A model generated the notes under the pieces. The model made no database searches. It was not told where the DNA came from and saw only the letters and a list, made by a program, of their open reading frames with translations. The translations under genes and the position numbers were made by a program. From NCBI GenBank assembly GCA_036785705.1, contig JAWUZG010000138.1, positions 124,001-188,000 on the forward strand: a stretch of DNA of 64,000 bases, in the 5' to 3' direction. Positions 12,743 through 26,379 of the stretch are shown here, in pieces. The stretch's first letter is position 1. The number at the start of each line of letters is the position of its first letter. Origin of the DNA: Acanthornis magna (lineage: Eukaryota > Chordata > Aves > Passeriformes > Acanthizidae).

Positions 12743-14269
12743 AAGATACTCCCCCAGCCCAGAGATCCTCCACTACTCAATGTGAACCATTCACACATGC
12801 CAATGAAAAGCCAAATGCAGTGTGGAATTTTTTTTTTCCATATGCCACTTCAGAGGGTTTTTTCAATATTTGTTTAAAAGCATGCAAGCAGCCCCTTGCT
12901 GTGCCTGAGCTCCCTCAATTGCCCCTCAGAGCTCCCGGACCAAGCCTTTGTCTAAAACAGAGTGGGGCAGGATAACCCTAGGGCAGGCTGGAAACAGTCA
13001 CACTCCCCCACTGATCCCACCTCACCAACACCACAGCAAACAGGAGCTAAATAAACAGCATCCCTGATCCCAAACAAGACAAACCCACAGGGCACCAGAA
13101 ATTCATGGTCTTGCCTTTGTTTGTCACAAGTTTTCGGTGCTGACTCTGTGGGAACGCAGAGACCTGAGAGCTCTCTGATCTGTGTGTGAGGCCACTTAGA
13201 TCTCAGGTATGGCAATCCCCGGGAAATCACTTTTTGTAATTCAGTCTCATAAACAACTTGATAAAGGAAAAATATCTGTTGAAAACCAAATGAAACAAAG
13301 AATACAAATGATGAAGCAACTGACATGACTCAAACCCCCAAACCATCATGAGCTCTCAGATGGGAGGAATGCAGAGATTAAAAGCTTTCCCCTGAAGACA
13401 GTACTTAGAACAGGGGTGGTTCTCTTCCAGACTGGGTCACTACTTCCATTTTTCAGACTACTACTTTGGATCTGTTCCACCTGATAGGCCAATTCTTCCA
13501 CTCAGTCTCATCCCTCAGGGAAGTCATGGCCTTCGGTCTGCACTTTCCCTGTTTGCTTCCCTGGGAACAATATCCGCTACAAATCCAGATTTATGACTTG
13601 GCCAAGAGAGGAGAGCTGAGGGAAGCAGAGAAGGAACAACTCAGTCATACAAGATACGGCTGTGATCCGTAGCAGAAGCGCCAAGGGAAACACTGGAGGA
13701 GGGGAGAGAGGTTTGAACTGGCCCTGCTCAAAGATGTGCTGAGGTGCAGTGCTTTGGGAGCACTGGAGAAACAAAGACACATCCACATCCATCACAAAGT
13801 GAACTGCCACCCTGCTCCAGCCCAAAGGCCCCAAAGGCCAGGAGGAAACACGACAGCTTAGGGCATGTGAGCCACATCCAGTCCTGCGGCACAAAACGGT
13901 GTTTTAGACTTGGGAAATTTAATTGCTTTTGGTGTTTTCCCAAAGCCATTCTGGCTGGTCATCCCTTGGTGGGGCTTCCTGCATTACAGTCTCCTCTTTC
14001 CTAGCTTTCCCAAAAAGCAGCGATGGCAAAACCAGTGTCGCCCTGCACTGAAGAAACACACCAAGGTCTCTGCAGCCATTGTTCAGTAGAACTTGTCTAA
14101 AAAGTAAAGTATATATAAATATATATTTTTCAGGGAACAATGTTCTCCCATGACCTCTGTAGCTGAGTAAGGAAATTGCATTTATATTTGTTTCCCACTG
14201 ACATCTTTTCCCCTCACCTCCCTGTAAAAGCCAAGAGCATTCCCTGCCAGCTTGAGTCCTTCAGCACTT

Positions 14270-14310
14270 CTCTGTAACATCCTCTTGAACACCCTCTGTA
14301 ACATCCTCTT
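14270..14310. repeat. 24-bp period tandem duplication
   Basis: CTCTGTAACATCCTCTT occurs at 14270 and again at 14294 with no mismatch over 17 bases. Each copy is followed by a CTTGAAC-containing segment. It is a pyrimidine-rich local duplication. Confidence 0.75.
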
Positions 14311-17300
14311 TTCCTCTTGAACTTCTGTCTAAAAGCACACGATATCTCAGGCTGAGGCCCCAGTTCTAGATGAGTTAAACCCACTCTTTTGGCTAATACA
14401 CCTCAGTTCTGGTTTCTGCCTGCATGCTGAGCAGCACAGGCAGCTCTGCCTTCACTCTGCCCAGCTCTGAGACCCAAGCTACAGCACTGAGCTCTGGATC
14501 TCAGTCACTGGGACTCACCTCAAGAAATTCAATCCTGCTCGGGGATAAATTAAATCTTAGGGTGATGTGACCTCTGGAAGTGCTTGTCTCTCCCTTCCTT
14601 GACTAGATACCAAGCAAGAGTTTCAGATGCTGAAACTACACGGAGTAAGTCCAGGCTGCCATGGGCATTTGGACCCCAGGTAAAATGGGTCCAGCACCTT
14701 CTGGTCGGTGACTTTGGCTGCCACACTTCACGAAGTTAAGGCAAAAATTCCCCAGCCTTTCAACACTTTCACACAGGGATGGTGGAGGAGGCCACAGGCA
14801 CATTTCATCTTGTTTAGCAGCACAATTCAAACCTCATCTCTGGCTTATGCAAAATGGCTGGAAACTTATCCTGACCCCAGTTGACTTCTCTTGATTAACA
14901 GCCTCTGTCACTTTTATTTTGGTTACTCTGAACACAGTTGCTATTCTGTGCCCTGATGTAACATCACCAAGATCCAAGAAATCAAACCAGCTTGAGAAGT
15001 GCCGTAAAAACAAAAAAGAAAGAAAAAAAACAACCAAGAAACCAGTTTAAGACTAGCCGGATGAAAAATAGAACAGGCTGAAAAACAATTTGGTGGCACT
15101 TTGAAGAGTGGGAATGAACATTGTCATTACTCATGACACAACCGAAACTGCAGACAGCACAGAATTAGCTCCCTGCAAGCTCAAATTAAACCTCCTCCCT
15201 CACAAACCCTGGTGTGGCACAGGCTGGAGGTGCCAGGGAAGCAGCAGCCTGTGCCCACCAGCCCCTCAGCACTGCACAGCCCCGGGCTGGCAGCCACAGC
15301 CTCTTCTGCCTCCAAATAGCTCCCAGAGGGAGCATTCCCAGAAAACAAGGAGATAGAGTGCAAAGATAAAATGGGACATTGGACCAGAGCCCAGGTATCT
15401 TCTCAGCTCTGTGATCACAGTGTAAACCCCCCCACATTTATCATGCTGGGAAACGAATCGCAGCTGAAATTAATAATGGGTTTTCCCCACGGAATAAAAG
15501 CCTTGTCCCATTCTGTACCACACAAGCACTCAGAAACAGATCAGGGCCAGAGCTGTCCATCTCAGACTATTGGTCTGTAGACACCTTGTGTGGACATGGA
15601 ATTCCATGGCTAAACCCACAGAAATAGTGCAGCCACTGCCCAAAGCTGCACTGGAGGAGCCTGGGTAGACCCAGAGCTTCCTCCCCATAGGACACTCCAC
15701 GGCCACAGCAGCAGGACACGAGCACAGCAGGTTTGGGTGACACGTGCCACCCCAGGCTGAGATGGGCACAGCAGCATGGGTGTCAACCAGGGCTGCGAAG
15801 TTGGAAATGAAATGCAAACAGAGTGGGATGCATTAACCCAGAACATTTCAGGTGGAGAGGGGAGCTCGAGGCAAGCCAAACCATATTTGCATTCCTGCAC
15901 AACAGCTTAGATCAGGGCACTGAGACCAAAAACAACCAATCGAAGATAATTATTCCGGAGACTGGCTGAAATATAACCACCTGTGCCCAAGCCCCGATGA
16001 AGCACAGTCTTCCAAACTAATCTCCAATGGAGTGCTAGTGGTTTGGGCTCGGACTCAGCCCCTTCTGGCCAAGTTCTGATGAATCAGAGCAACTCATGGC
16101 CAACTCCCAAAACCCTTCTGACATGTTACCAGAGCAGGAGGGGAGCAGGCTGAGTGCAGCAACATGGTTTGGGGATTTCAGGTGGATTCTTTCCAATTGT
16201 TTAATTACAAGAGGAACTTATGGAGAGGGAATTTCATTTTCACTGCAGCATTTTCAGTGAGGAAGCCAAGTGAAGATCCCTTACAGGGACAGAGCCTGAC
16301 AAGGAATATTTCTTGGGCATTTTGCTTCAATCTTCTGCCTGTCTGTTGCTTTTTACCTTTTCTTCTTTCTACTTCTTGCCTTGCTCTTCTTTGTCTCCAA
16401 GTGACTCATCAGGAGCCTCTTTGGCCCCAATTTGTAGCTCAGATTTAATGAGGCTGCTTCTGCTCTACAGTAGCTTCCCGTTCTGAGTCAATGCCACACA
16501 GACAGAAGAGCCCTGACCACAGCGATGCTGCTACTGAATTGTTCTCAGCATGAAAGCTGAGAGCTTGTGCCCAATCCTCACCTACCCTGGAGGTGCCTTT
16601 CATCTTTGTTCACCTCTGACCTTTCAAACCGTGTCACAGAGGGATGGTCTAAGAGCAGCACAACCTTTCAATGCTCATCCACCTCGGAGCTGCATTTGGC
16701 CCACCCAGCCCAGATGAGGGACCACAGCCTGTCCCCAGCAGCCACTCCACACCCACAGACCCTCTCCTCCTTCCCTTTCCCACTCAGGATTCAACTGCTT
16801 CTTTGCAACGACACAGTCAGAACTCCCACCCTCCCAAAGAAAGCAGAGAGGGCTTTGGCAGGAGCTCTCCCCTTTCCTCATGCCTCTCCCCCCAGGCAGC
16901 TGGCAGGCACAGCCCAGTCTCAGCTCATTTGCTTTGGAGCCCAGGCTTATTTTTGCGAAGTCCTTTCCCCAGGAGTGTATTTCTAGCAGACCATTTAGGA
17001 GCCTGGCATTTTCCCTGCCCAGATGACCTGCTGTCTGTTGGTTCAGCTCCCAAAGCCCAGCCTGGGACCCCCCCCACACATTCCATTCAGTCCAGCAGTT
17101 TACTTGGTGGAGGTTATGCTCAGCACCTTGACCTGACCCATCCCAGCTCGCAGCACTCCATCACTCCTTCCTGCACAAGTGGCATGAGCCAGCTGTGCAG
17201 GAGAGTATTTAACCAAGTAACTGGAGCCTTGTTCTCAGCGGGGGCAGCCTGGCTGAGAAAAGAGTATTTTCCTTGGTAGCAAACACCTGGCAGGCAAATC

Positions 17301-17328
17301 AGTTGCCATCTCACAGCTCTGTCTCGCC

Positions 17329-17640
17329 TCACTTTCTGTCAGAAGCATCTGCTTTGTGCAAAATTATCTGAACACGACCCTGTGCATTTCCCATTCCTGA
17401 CCTTTTTGCCTCATTTACATCGATAAGGCTCACGTGGTATATAGATTTACAATTTTTGCAAAATTTGATGTCTGACCGCTCATCCTTTGCATCAATAGCA
17501 GGTTGCACCATCTGAAGTCCATAATCCCTTTCTTGGTAAATCTGCACTGCAAATACAGCGCAGAGCAAATTTTTTGGTCTATTCCTCTCTGGTGCCTTTT
17601 GCCCATAGATGCCAAGCTCTTTACAAGGCAGCAATACGTA
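17329..17640. promoter_or_regulatory. Long AT-rich block with minus-strand frame; possible conserved element
   Basis: This 300-base block has unusually even, non-repetitive AT-rich sequence with an exact E-box (CACGTG, 17431-17436) and repeated TTTGCA/TTTACA words. On the minus strand it is open for 101 codons (17329-17634), and the predicted peptide includes a CxxC pair (FCKNCKS). No domain is recognised, and no consensus splice sites frame it convincingly. I judge a conserved noncoding element slightly more likely than an unrecognised exon, but neither is shown. Just downstream (17676-17705) is a short match to the AGGTTAAGTGACTTG word of MIR/L3 tails, too short to call. Confidence 0.28.
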
Positions 17641-19969
17641 GCAGTCAGCAGGCTTTTATGGGGCTAATAAAACAAAAACAGAGGCTAAGTGACTTGAAGA
17701 TTTTCAGGGCCTGTGTTCTGAGGGCTGCAGAAGAGGTTCATTATGAAATGCCACATTAACTAGAGTCTCAGGCAAAGCACTGCAAGCTGCCACCACGGAA
17801 CACAGCTGGAGTCACCTTCTGTCCTCGGCTGTGTGCAGTGGGGCTTCCCCTGGTGACTCCCCAGTGTCCTGGTTCTGGAGATCCCCAGGAAATCCACAGA
17901 TTATACAGCTCAGGTCCCGTGCAATTCCTGAAATCTGGGTGGCTAATGAACACTGTAATGCTACGTCAGCATTTAAAAGTCTATTCTGTCTCTCTTCTTC
18001 CTGTTTTGTGTCTCCCCTAAAACCTCCTCAGCCAAAGCCCCTGTGACCATCTTCTCTTGATTTGCTGGATCTGGCCTGTTTTGGAGCAAATTTCAGCCTC
18101 TTGCACTCATGAGCTAGCTGCTTACACATCCCCTCCACAGCCTGCCATTATTAATGCCTTTTCTTTTTTTGGTGTCTGCAAGTGTCTCCATTCCTCATTA
18201 TTTTTGGGCTTTTTCCATTTCACGTCCCTGGAGGTTGATCTATTTCTCCCTCTCCTCCTTGAAGATCCTGTTGCAATTCACACAGGTAGTGATTGAAAAA
18301 GTCAAAACACACCCTTTTTCTTACAGTACTTGGGATGATTCCCAGTATTTATGAGCATTTTTTCCTCCAAGGAGATCTACTAATACAGAAAAGCTAAACA
18401 CACTGAGCTCTGCAAGGGAGGAAATCCATCAGAGTTCAGAAGATGTACAAGTCTATTTCTCCACAGAACAGTTATCCACATTCCTAATTGGACTTAATGT
18501 TTGTAATCACTCGGTTCTTGTTGAAGAGCCCTGTTAGCTCACCAGAGAATAATTAAGCCAAGTCACCATCATATTTCTCATTTAACTCATCCCAGGAGAT
18601 AACCAAAGAAATTAGGGAAAATATGATTATGAAGGACAATAAGTAAGCTGGAGACAGAAAACTGAGCTGGTGGCAGGCAGGGACTGAAGACAGATCTCCT
18701 CCTGCTCAGGGAGGGTTGGGAAAGGTCTGGGAGCAGGGCTGAAGTGTCACCTCCCACTGCCAAGGAGGACAGGACAGCTGTGTGCATTCAAACTGGGACA
18801 CACAGCCTGTTCTGCCTGAGGACACCTCCATGAAGTGTTTGTGCAGATGTGAGGCGATGTCAGCCTGGTCAAACTGGCCCAGCTCTCTGCACACAGGGTT
18901 TGTGCCAGCTCCTCTTAGGACACCTCACTGAGTTTTGGTGTAACCAGTTATGAATGGGCACAAGTCCACAGCAAAAGTGAAGAAAAACAGCAGAAGTGAG
19001 TTATTAAACTTGTCAATGACCAGCAATTTCAAGCATTCAAATGAAATGCCTGATGCCAAAGGACTTTTCTGGAAAAAGACCCAAACCAAAACTCAAAGAT
19101 CTCTTGTTCTTCCATGGTTTCTGTTTGGGTGGTTCATGGCTCTAACGCACAGGAGGCTGTGCAGAAGAGAAGGCTCTGCTGGGGATAATGTCTAGCTCAG
19201 GAAAGGGCTTCTGTCTTATTGTTAATGATGCCCAAATTAGAATTATCTTTAAAAATAAGGGGGAAGAAAACTAGCAAAAAACCCCCAAAACACAACGCAG
19301 CACATAAAACCTTGACATTATAACACATATTTGACATTATTACATAACTTCCCTGTGTGCTGCAGGCTCTAATCACCACATGAAACACTTCCCTGCTTTT
19401 CCCTGCAGGCAGATCTTCAGCACCACTGACTTGCTGCTCAAGTCCAAGGTCTCTTATTATGTGATTTTTTTCCCCATCTTTACATTAACAGCACCACACC
19501 AGAAGTGAGATAGTGACACACGTCCTGACAGGAATGCACTGAATTGCTGCACATGTAAAGGAGGATGATAAGTGAAAACAACTTAAAGAATGAAAGGCTT
19601 GAAGTACCATGAGAGGGACATCCACACTTCGTGTGTGTACAAATACAGAAGGACACCAACTCGGCCACAAGAATTCCTGAGTGGAGCATCTCACAGGCTC
19701 CAACTTGTGCCACACATCCCTCTGCCACAGGAACCAGAACGTTGCAGGGGTTTGTTTTCTCCCCTCATTATCTGAACTCCCTGACAGCACAGACAGGGAG
19801 GAGGAGTGGGCAGCATCCCAAACACATCGAGGTCAGAGGATGTCACAGGAGGTTACACCACATACCTGGCAAGCTCAGGTTCACCCCACCAGTTGTTCAT
19901 GATTTCTTAAATGCCACTGAGGTGCAAAAATGTTGTTTTGCCTGCCCAGCTAAGGCCTCTCTGGTATCT

Positions 19970-20013
19970 GGCACCTTGGAGGTATTTTTCAACCTCAGTG
20001 ATTCTGTGATCCC
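19970..20013 (+). mobile_element. Possible CR1 3' tip
   Basis: The segment reads like the last 45 bases of a CR1 element: a TTGGAGGT stretch, TTTTTCAACCTCAG, then TGATTCTGTGAT. Upstream sequence does not continue the CR1 pattern clearly. If real, this is a very short, old, 5'-truncated copy. Confidence 0.45.
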
Positions 20014-22480
20014 ATATCTGAACAGTAGTGCTTGTTTGGATAGCTAAGAATGCACTGCCCAGAAGATGTAGTGATGTCTCATAATACAAAAAAACTGTCA
20101 TCCAGAAAAAGAGAAAAACAGAGAGAAAAGAAATAAAAAATTCTTATCTTACCATTTCAGATTCTATATTTTGATAAATTTGAGATAGGGTCAGAATTTC
20201 TGCTTGTCCAATGATAATTCTTCTAAAAGCTCCTATAGTTTTCTCCTCTTCTAATTATCTGGGCTCATTCTTAACAAACAACTCCCTCCATGAGGAATAA
20301 ATTTCTAGCAGCATCATGAACAGTAACTGCAGTTTTTTCCACACATGGAAACAGTCTTGTAGCACAACTGCCACTTCCTATATCAGACCCAATTTCAACA
20401 GTGCATAAATGTTGACATCAACATTATCCAAAGCATTTTAAATCCCACGGCTCTTACAAGGAATAGGAAGGATTTGAGTGACTAAAAACAAACAGCAACT
20501 ATCCTGCCTATTATATACTATCAAAATGTAGTCCACAAATTCCTTTATTTCTTTTGAATACTGGCCTCACACGCTCCTTCAAACCAAGAAGCCACATTTT
20601 CTCTCTAAGCAATGAGTTTCTCATGGAAAGCAAAGAGCCACTAAATGCCACTGATTTTCCTCCTTATCTGCAGATGCATCCCAAGCTCTTCTCCACCAAG
20701 GCAAACCCTTCACAAGGTGCCATGCTGGGACAAAGCAGGTCCTCCCCAGCCCTGCCTGCTGGCTCACAGGCTCTGGAGCTCACAACAGCTTTCTCAGGAG
20801 ATTTCTTATTTGTCCAGTCAAAACTGCTGATATCTGGCCTTTGATTTCTTCCCTCTCATTATTAATATTAAACCGCATTTTGTCTGCATTGTAAAAATAT
20901 CCATTATGATAGACTCATTAATGCACTCCCTGGCTTTTTGTGAATTAAATCACTGATAAATTCTATTCTTTAATTTCGCCTTAGTGGGGTTGATGGATGA
21001 GCACCACAAATGACTAAGAAGGAAATAAGCTGCTGCAGCTCAGTGTTAGCAGCTATTATCAGACAAAATGTCCCTCCTCTGCTGGGATAGAAAGGGCAGT
21101 GAATGACCTCAACGCCTCTGCCTTGTCTGGGTAACCAACCAGCAGAACAGGAGCTTGGACAGTTCACATAGAGGGGAAAGAAAACAAAACTGCCGCCTCA
21201 GCACCAGCCCAGCTCAGTCTGATGTGCCACCCTCCACAACATTCTGGGATCAGGTACATTCAAGACACATTCACCAAATACAATCAACAGACTGAATTTT
21301 TTGCCAAAGTTTAGGAGTGACTCAAACTCACGTGAAAGTAAACAAAGCCTACTTGCTTCTTACCTCCGCTGGTACCACCAACTCTCATCTGAAGCATTCT
21401 GCAGTTCTGAAAACCACGCTGCAAAAGCCATTTAACAACTCAAATGTTTGTGTGTCTGGCTGGTGGGAGGATCACTGTACAAATCTCTGATTTTCCATCC
21501 AGAGGCACCTGCTGTTTGTCAGCACATGATCAGGGCCAGTGCATGGAGGAACCATATGGCATGAGAAAGGCACTGCTGGAATGATTCCCACTGCACTAAT
21601 GAAGGAGCTGGGCGTCCACAAAGGCTTGGTCACAGAAGCTGTTGAACGCAAGAAAATGGGATATTTCTTTTAAAGCTGTGCAACATTTATTCTAACTCAT
21701 TGTCAATAATCATCAATTTTTACATTAAGGAATGAATCCTGAGCATTTAACTAAATTAGGATATCACCAAGTTGCCTGCAGGGGTTCCATTCTCAAGCAG
21801 AGGATGGACTTCCAAATAAGCAGAATGAAAAATGGAGCCAGAGGCTATTGCTGCATTTCAGAAAGATGAGTCAAGAAACATGACTTGGCCCCAGTCCAGT
21901 GTCTTCCAGAGTCTGGGGCTATCCACAACTGGACTTTTGCTTTTCATTGCAAAATGAGGTCAGATGTGAGGTCCAGTTTCAAACCTCCCATTGGTTATGC
22001 TATTCTGACCCCAGCCTTTCCTGCACTCCCACTCTCTCCTTCTGGAGGAGCACTTTGGGACTGGAAGGGGACATGGTGTTTCTGGTATGTTTTATCAGAT
22101 GTATTTTAAACTGGGAGTGGGAAGAGACTGTAGTGAGGTCAGTGAATTGCCCTGGAAGCACATCAGTTTAGCCAAGAGAAGTGTAAGTTTTCAAGGACCG
22201 TTTTTAAAAGCATCAGGCAATATCTACTATTCATTCTACCCTCAGAGCCCAGTTTCCAGAAGTGAATGTACAAACCTTCACATTAGGTGGTGACAGTGAA
22301 CACCCAACACCAACCCAAAGTTGACCCTGGAAAAAGCTTCATGGTTCATTAAGAGACCACTGATAGACATTCAGGTTTTAGCAATGGGCTTCAACCAGCT
22401 GGCACTATTTGCTCTTCATCACAGAAGATGGCTCTTGCTCTTTGTCACAGAATGTCACCTCCAACACTTTTTTGTTCCCA

Positions 22481-22596
22481 GAAAGAAAGAAAAAAAAAAA
22501 AGAAAGAAAAAAATGTCTTTCCCAGAAAGAAGAAACTCTAGACTGTTCACAACATTTGATTAAACACACTTCAGTTTTTGTTGGTTTTTTTTTTTT
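22481..22596. repeat. A-rich tract followed by inverted T-rich tract
   Basis: A GAAA/A-rich tract (22481-22513) is followed about 70 bases later by a T run (22585-22596). Together they form an imperfect, low-complexity inverted pair. They may be unrelated tails or slippage products; no retroposon body is recognised beside them. Confidence 0.6.
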
Positions 22597-25011
22597 CCTG
22601 AATGACCATGAACCACCTAAAAGGCTCCAGTTTGAAAGCCACACTTAGGAAGCAGGTGAAAGCTATGGCATAAATTAGAGGGTTTACATATAAGGTTCAA
22701 ACTCTGTACTTCTCCTCTGGAACTGTGCCATCCATCTTTTCCCAATTCCATTCCACTCATTTCAAGAGTCCATAAAAACAGAGTAGAACGTAGCCATAAA
22801 CAAGCAAGTCTAAAGACACAGCCATTTCTGAGAGCACAAAAAACCCCCAAACCTACAGCTGATTTTCCCAAAATCTCACCAACACTGCCCAGACACCAGC
22901 ATGGAGACCCTCTCTGCAGCACCTTCTCTGAAGGTGGTGGGATGTGGGCAGAGAAAGGACAGTGCCACACCTGGAGCTCTTGCAAGGGCCCCTGAGCAGA
23001 CAGAAGAAATCTCCTGCCCCATTTCAAGCACAACCACATCAGACATGGCTCAGGTCTGGCACAAGGTGCTCCTCACAGTCCTCCTCCTCAGGAAGCTTAC
23101 TCACAGCCAGTGCAGCCCTTCCAGAAAGGACAAGGAGATGCCCAAAGTCTCCATGGGGTTTGCCTCACCTCACACCCCCAGGCTGCCACCAACAGCAGAA
23201 TGAGACAGGGATGACAAAAAGCTGAACGAGGGTGAGAGGCCGTGGGGGGAGCAGACAAGCCCCTGGCCACAGAGAAAGCCAACCACAAGAATTTACAGTT
23301 GGGATCCTCAGGCAGGGCTGGTCCCTGCTCAGACACTTGCCAGCTGATTTTAGCTGGGCTGTTTGCTCAGCTTTAAATGCCTTGGAGCACCTTGTGCTCG
23401 GCTGGTAATGTCACACAGAGAGATGACACAGAAGTGTGCGGCCCTGGGAAGCAAATAAAGAGTTTGCAGAGCTGAGCCGAGCAGGGAGAGGGACAAAACA
23501 CAACACTCACAAACAGATAATCTGAGCAAAGTCTGTCTGCATGCAGAATCCACAAGTCCCTCCAGGGATTCATTAGAGAAGGAAAGGAAATTTGCTTCTG
23601 TTTGTTTGGAATGTGTATTTATTAATGGCTGTGAAAAAATTAGCACTTGCCAGCATTTCCCCAGATAATTTCTTGCAGACCAAGTCTAGTTTAAAGGGCA
23701 AAGAGCACTTCACAGTTCAAAGAGAGAAAAGGATGAGCCAAGATTCAGGCTGGTGGTAATTTTGTTTTGAAAGGGACCATAGGCCGCTGCAAGACATTAC
23801 CACCACTATTACAGGGAGCTTGCATCATCTGCAATTTGTTTTCTAACCAAAATATGCTTAAACTGTGACTCCTGGAGTGCAGTCCAGTTCTGGATGTGAA
23901 TTTCCAAAGATCCTGAATGGCTCTAAATTCCTCTAAGAGAGGAACATTTAAGCCAATACCCACTTTCCCACATACTGAGAGAGATTAGATTTGATCCACA
24001 GCATGGGGTTCATGTCCCCCACGTGCTTGGGACAACCGTGTCCTTACCCTGCAACTGTTTTTACAGATTTGTCATTACAGTTGCTTGTTTCTAGGGCAAG
24101 AGGAGCAGGATTCTCAGCCTCTGATCTCTGGCACTTTCCCCAGGTCTGTGTGTGTTTTTTCTCAGGGCAGCACTGAACTGGTCCCTTCTCTTGCCAGAGC
24201 TGTCACTCAGCCCCAGCTTGGATAAAGTGATGCTCCAGCAGCGTTTCAGGTCCAGGGGATGGGAGAAGATGCAGCAATTGAAGGTACTACAGCAGACTGT
24301 TTCCAGGGAGGACAGGCAGCAGCTCCCTGGGAATAGAAGCTCTCTTCCCTCCCTTCAAGTGGCACCTTTTAATGATAGTCAAGAGAGAAAAATTAAATCA
24401 CTCTGCCAGAAGGAGGAGTGACCAGCATGGACACCACAGCAGAGCTCTCACTCTCTCCCCAGCAGAATAAGAGCACAGGAATTAGCAGTGAATTCACAGC
24501 TGGCCCCAGACACATCCTCCTCCAGCACTGCTTGGTGAGCTCCTCACCGCCTGCTGCGGGGCACAGAGGCAAGCAGTGCACTCTATTCTCCCAAATCCAT
24601 CCTCCACTGTTTCTCTGTAAGATTCCGTTCTTTCCACCCCAGCCAACAAGAAGGAAACTCTCCCACGTGTGCTCTCCTCCCCTCACTGAAGAGCTCGAGT
24701 CAGCTTGGTGCCTCAGCAAGCCCTTGCATTTCCCATAAGCAGCTACCCGAAAACTATAAAACTTCCCTTCTCCAATAAACCTGACTGTCTCTAGGACACC
24801 AAAACCGTTAATCAAAACAAGCATCCTGCTTTTACTCTTTTTTTGCTTGTAATGGTGTCTTAGGATTTTAGCTTCTATATTTTTCATGTATCTGTAATCC
24901 TGTAATTCTTTAGTGTATGACTCTAGGCTCCATGCAGGGTGCTGAGCTGCTCTTCTCTCATTTTTGGACAAAACAATTCCTCTCTAAGCCAGAAACTCAA
25001 GGACACCTCAC

Positions 25012-25285
25012 TGTCTAAGACCCCAAGATATGTAAACAACAATTAATTGGGGAGAGCAAACTCGGAGTAATTGAAGCTGAAGCTGTAATTGGAGGATTAA
25101 CCCCGATATGCAAATGGACAAAACTTATAAAGTGTGAAAAACCCATGACCCACTGTCCATTTTGGGTGTAGCCCCTGGGTGGGCTGTGACTCCCCTAAAT
25201 GTACCCGAAGGCCCTTCAATAAATATAACTGCTTTTTGTTCTCCTAACTTTGTCTAGCCTCTCTTTTATGTAGGCCCATTAGGCA
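25012..25285 (+). mobile_element. Solo LTR, avian endogenous retrovirus
   Basis: The block starts TGTCTAAGACCCC and shows an ordered promoter: an exact POU octamer ATGCAAAT (25108-25115), a TATA-like TTATAAAG (25125-25132), a GGGTGTAGCCCCTGGGTGGG stretch, and AATAAA (25218-25223). A pyrimidine-rich U5 then ends near AGGCA at 25285. The downstream wording (TACCCGAAGGCCCTTCAATAA) resembles LTRs of bird ERVs as I remember them. No viral coding sequence flanks it, so it is a solo LTR. The end at 25285 is approximate because no target-site duplication was found. The octamer and TATA box are intact, so it could in principle act as a local promoter or enhancer, but that is inference. Confidence 0.75.
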
Positions 25286-26379
25286 TTAATAATATTAAAG
25301 ATTTTCATGTAAATCCTCTCCACGAGTATGACAGCAAGAGTCCCAGGGGTTGTGCTCTATGTACCACATCAGCTGTGATGGCAACATGGGAGCTCTGGTG
25401 CTCACAGAAAGGAATGGACAAATAATAACTTAACCCATAGTTATTTTCCTCAGAGGAGGCCCAGGGGAAGACTTATTCCATGTTCTCTGACTATTTGGAA
25501 AACATAAATGGTCTATTTAATAAGAAATGCTTTCTTTCCACTGTCTCATCAGTATCAAATGTCTCATTGTCATTAGATCAGCTTGACTAATGGGATCTTA
25601 AATTCTAATTAGGGACTCTAAATGTGAATTTCACACAATATAATTATTTTAAAAAATGCTAGTCAAAAAGACATGAAAGTGCATTTCATTGGAAAGCACA
25701 ATTCTTTCTAAAATCACATTGGAAAGTTTTCAGAAGGAAATGGTGTCCTAGTTCCTCAAAGCCTTAAAAAAAATCCTGTATTTTTCTTTCTGAAGCAGAA
25801 GCTCTGCTGCTGTTACTTCTGTATTGGTATAGCCCAGGTAGCTCAATGGCATCCTATTTAAAATCCCAAAACATTGGCTGGGTGTGTGTGGCAGTGTAAC
25901 GCTGTGACTGCACCTGCAGGGACAGCCTTCAGCTGTTCAATACACTCCTCAAGTTATTGAGGACTCACACGTTCCAGGGCAGGAACCTTACAGCGATCCA
26001 AGGAGAGCCAGCAGAGGGATGAACCTCATCCCTGAAACATCTGCAGGGGGATTCTCTAAATGGGGGCAGATCTCTGTTCACAACAGGGCCAGGAAGCTTC
26101 TGCCAAAGGGCACTATTTCCTATTTCCAGATGTGCATCCAATCTGTTTTTCTCTGGACCCATAGCTGCCTCCATTACTGCAGTTACAGGACACTGTGCCA
26201 ATAGATGAGTATTTCTGGAGCTTGCATGAATTATTCTGCTTACCAATGTGTGCAGAGTTAACGCTTCACTGGTTTTGACTGGGTGCTAATAAACCTTACA
26301 AATAATTTTGTACCTGATCAGAGGAGTTTCCAGGAGTACAATTACCTATGAGAAGCCAATAAAAGCCATAGCTACAGTG

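Larger units (their letters stand above)
12743..25011. other. Gene-free unique sequence
   Basis: No exon or RNA gene could be supported. Frames of up to 202 codons (16671-17279, plus) are Ser/Pro-rich, overlap frames on the other strand, and match no family I know. The stretch contains a small duplication at 14270-14310, a long AT-rich block at 17329-17640, a possible CR1 tip at 19970-20013, and paired A-rich and T-rich tracts near 22.5 kb. A 192-codon minus frame (24393-24971) abuts the second LTR but has no retroviral or other motif. Confidence 0.55.

Noticed and set aside
16671..17279. 202-codon plus-strand frame
   Set aside because: The peptide is Ser/Pro/His-rich low complexity, overlaps a 134-codon minus frame, and matches no known family.
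17676..17705. MIR/L3-like AGGCTAAGTGACTTG word
   Set aside because: The match is only about 20 bases and no other tail landmarks follow.
24752..24780. TATAAAA followed by AATAAA, resembling another LTR promoter
   Set aside because: The surrounding words do not match LTR structure, and no terminal TG/CA edges were found; likely coincidence in AT-rich sequence.
24393..24971. 192-codon minus-strand open frame beside the LTR at 25012
   Set aside because: No retroviral, LINE or host domain is visible, the C-terminal half overlaps plus-strand frames, and no splice or promoter context supports it.
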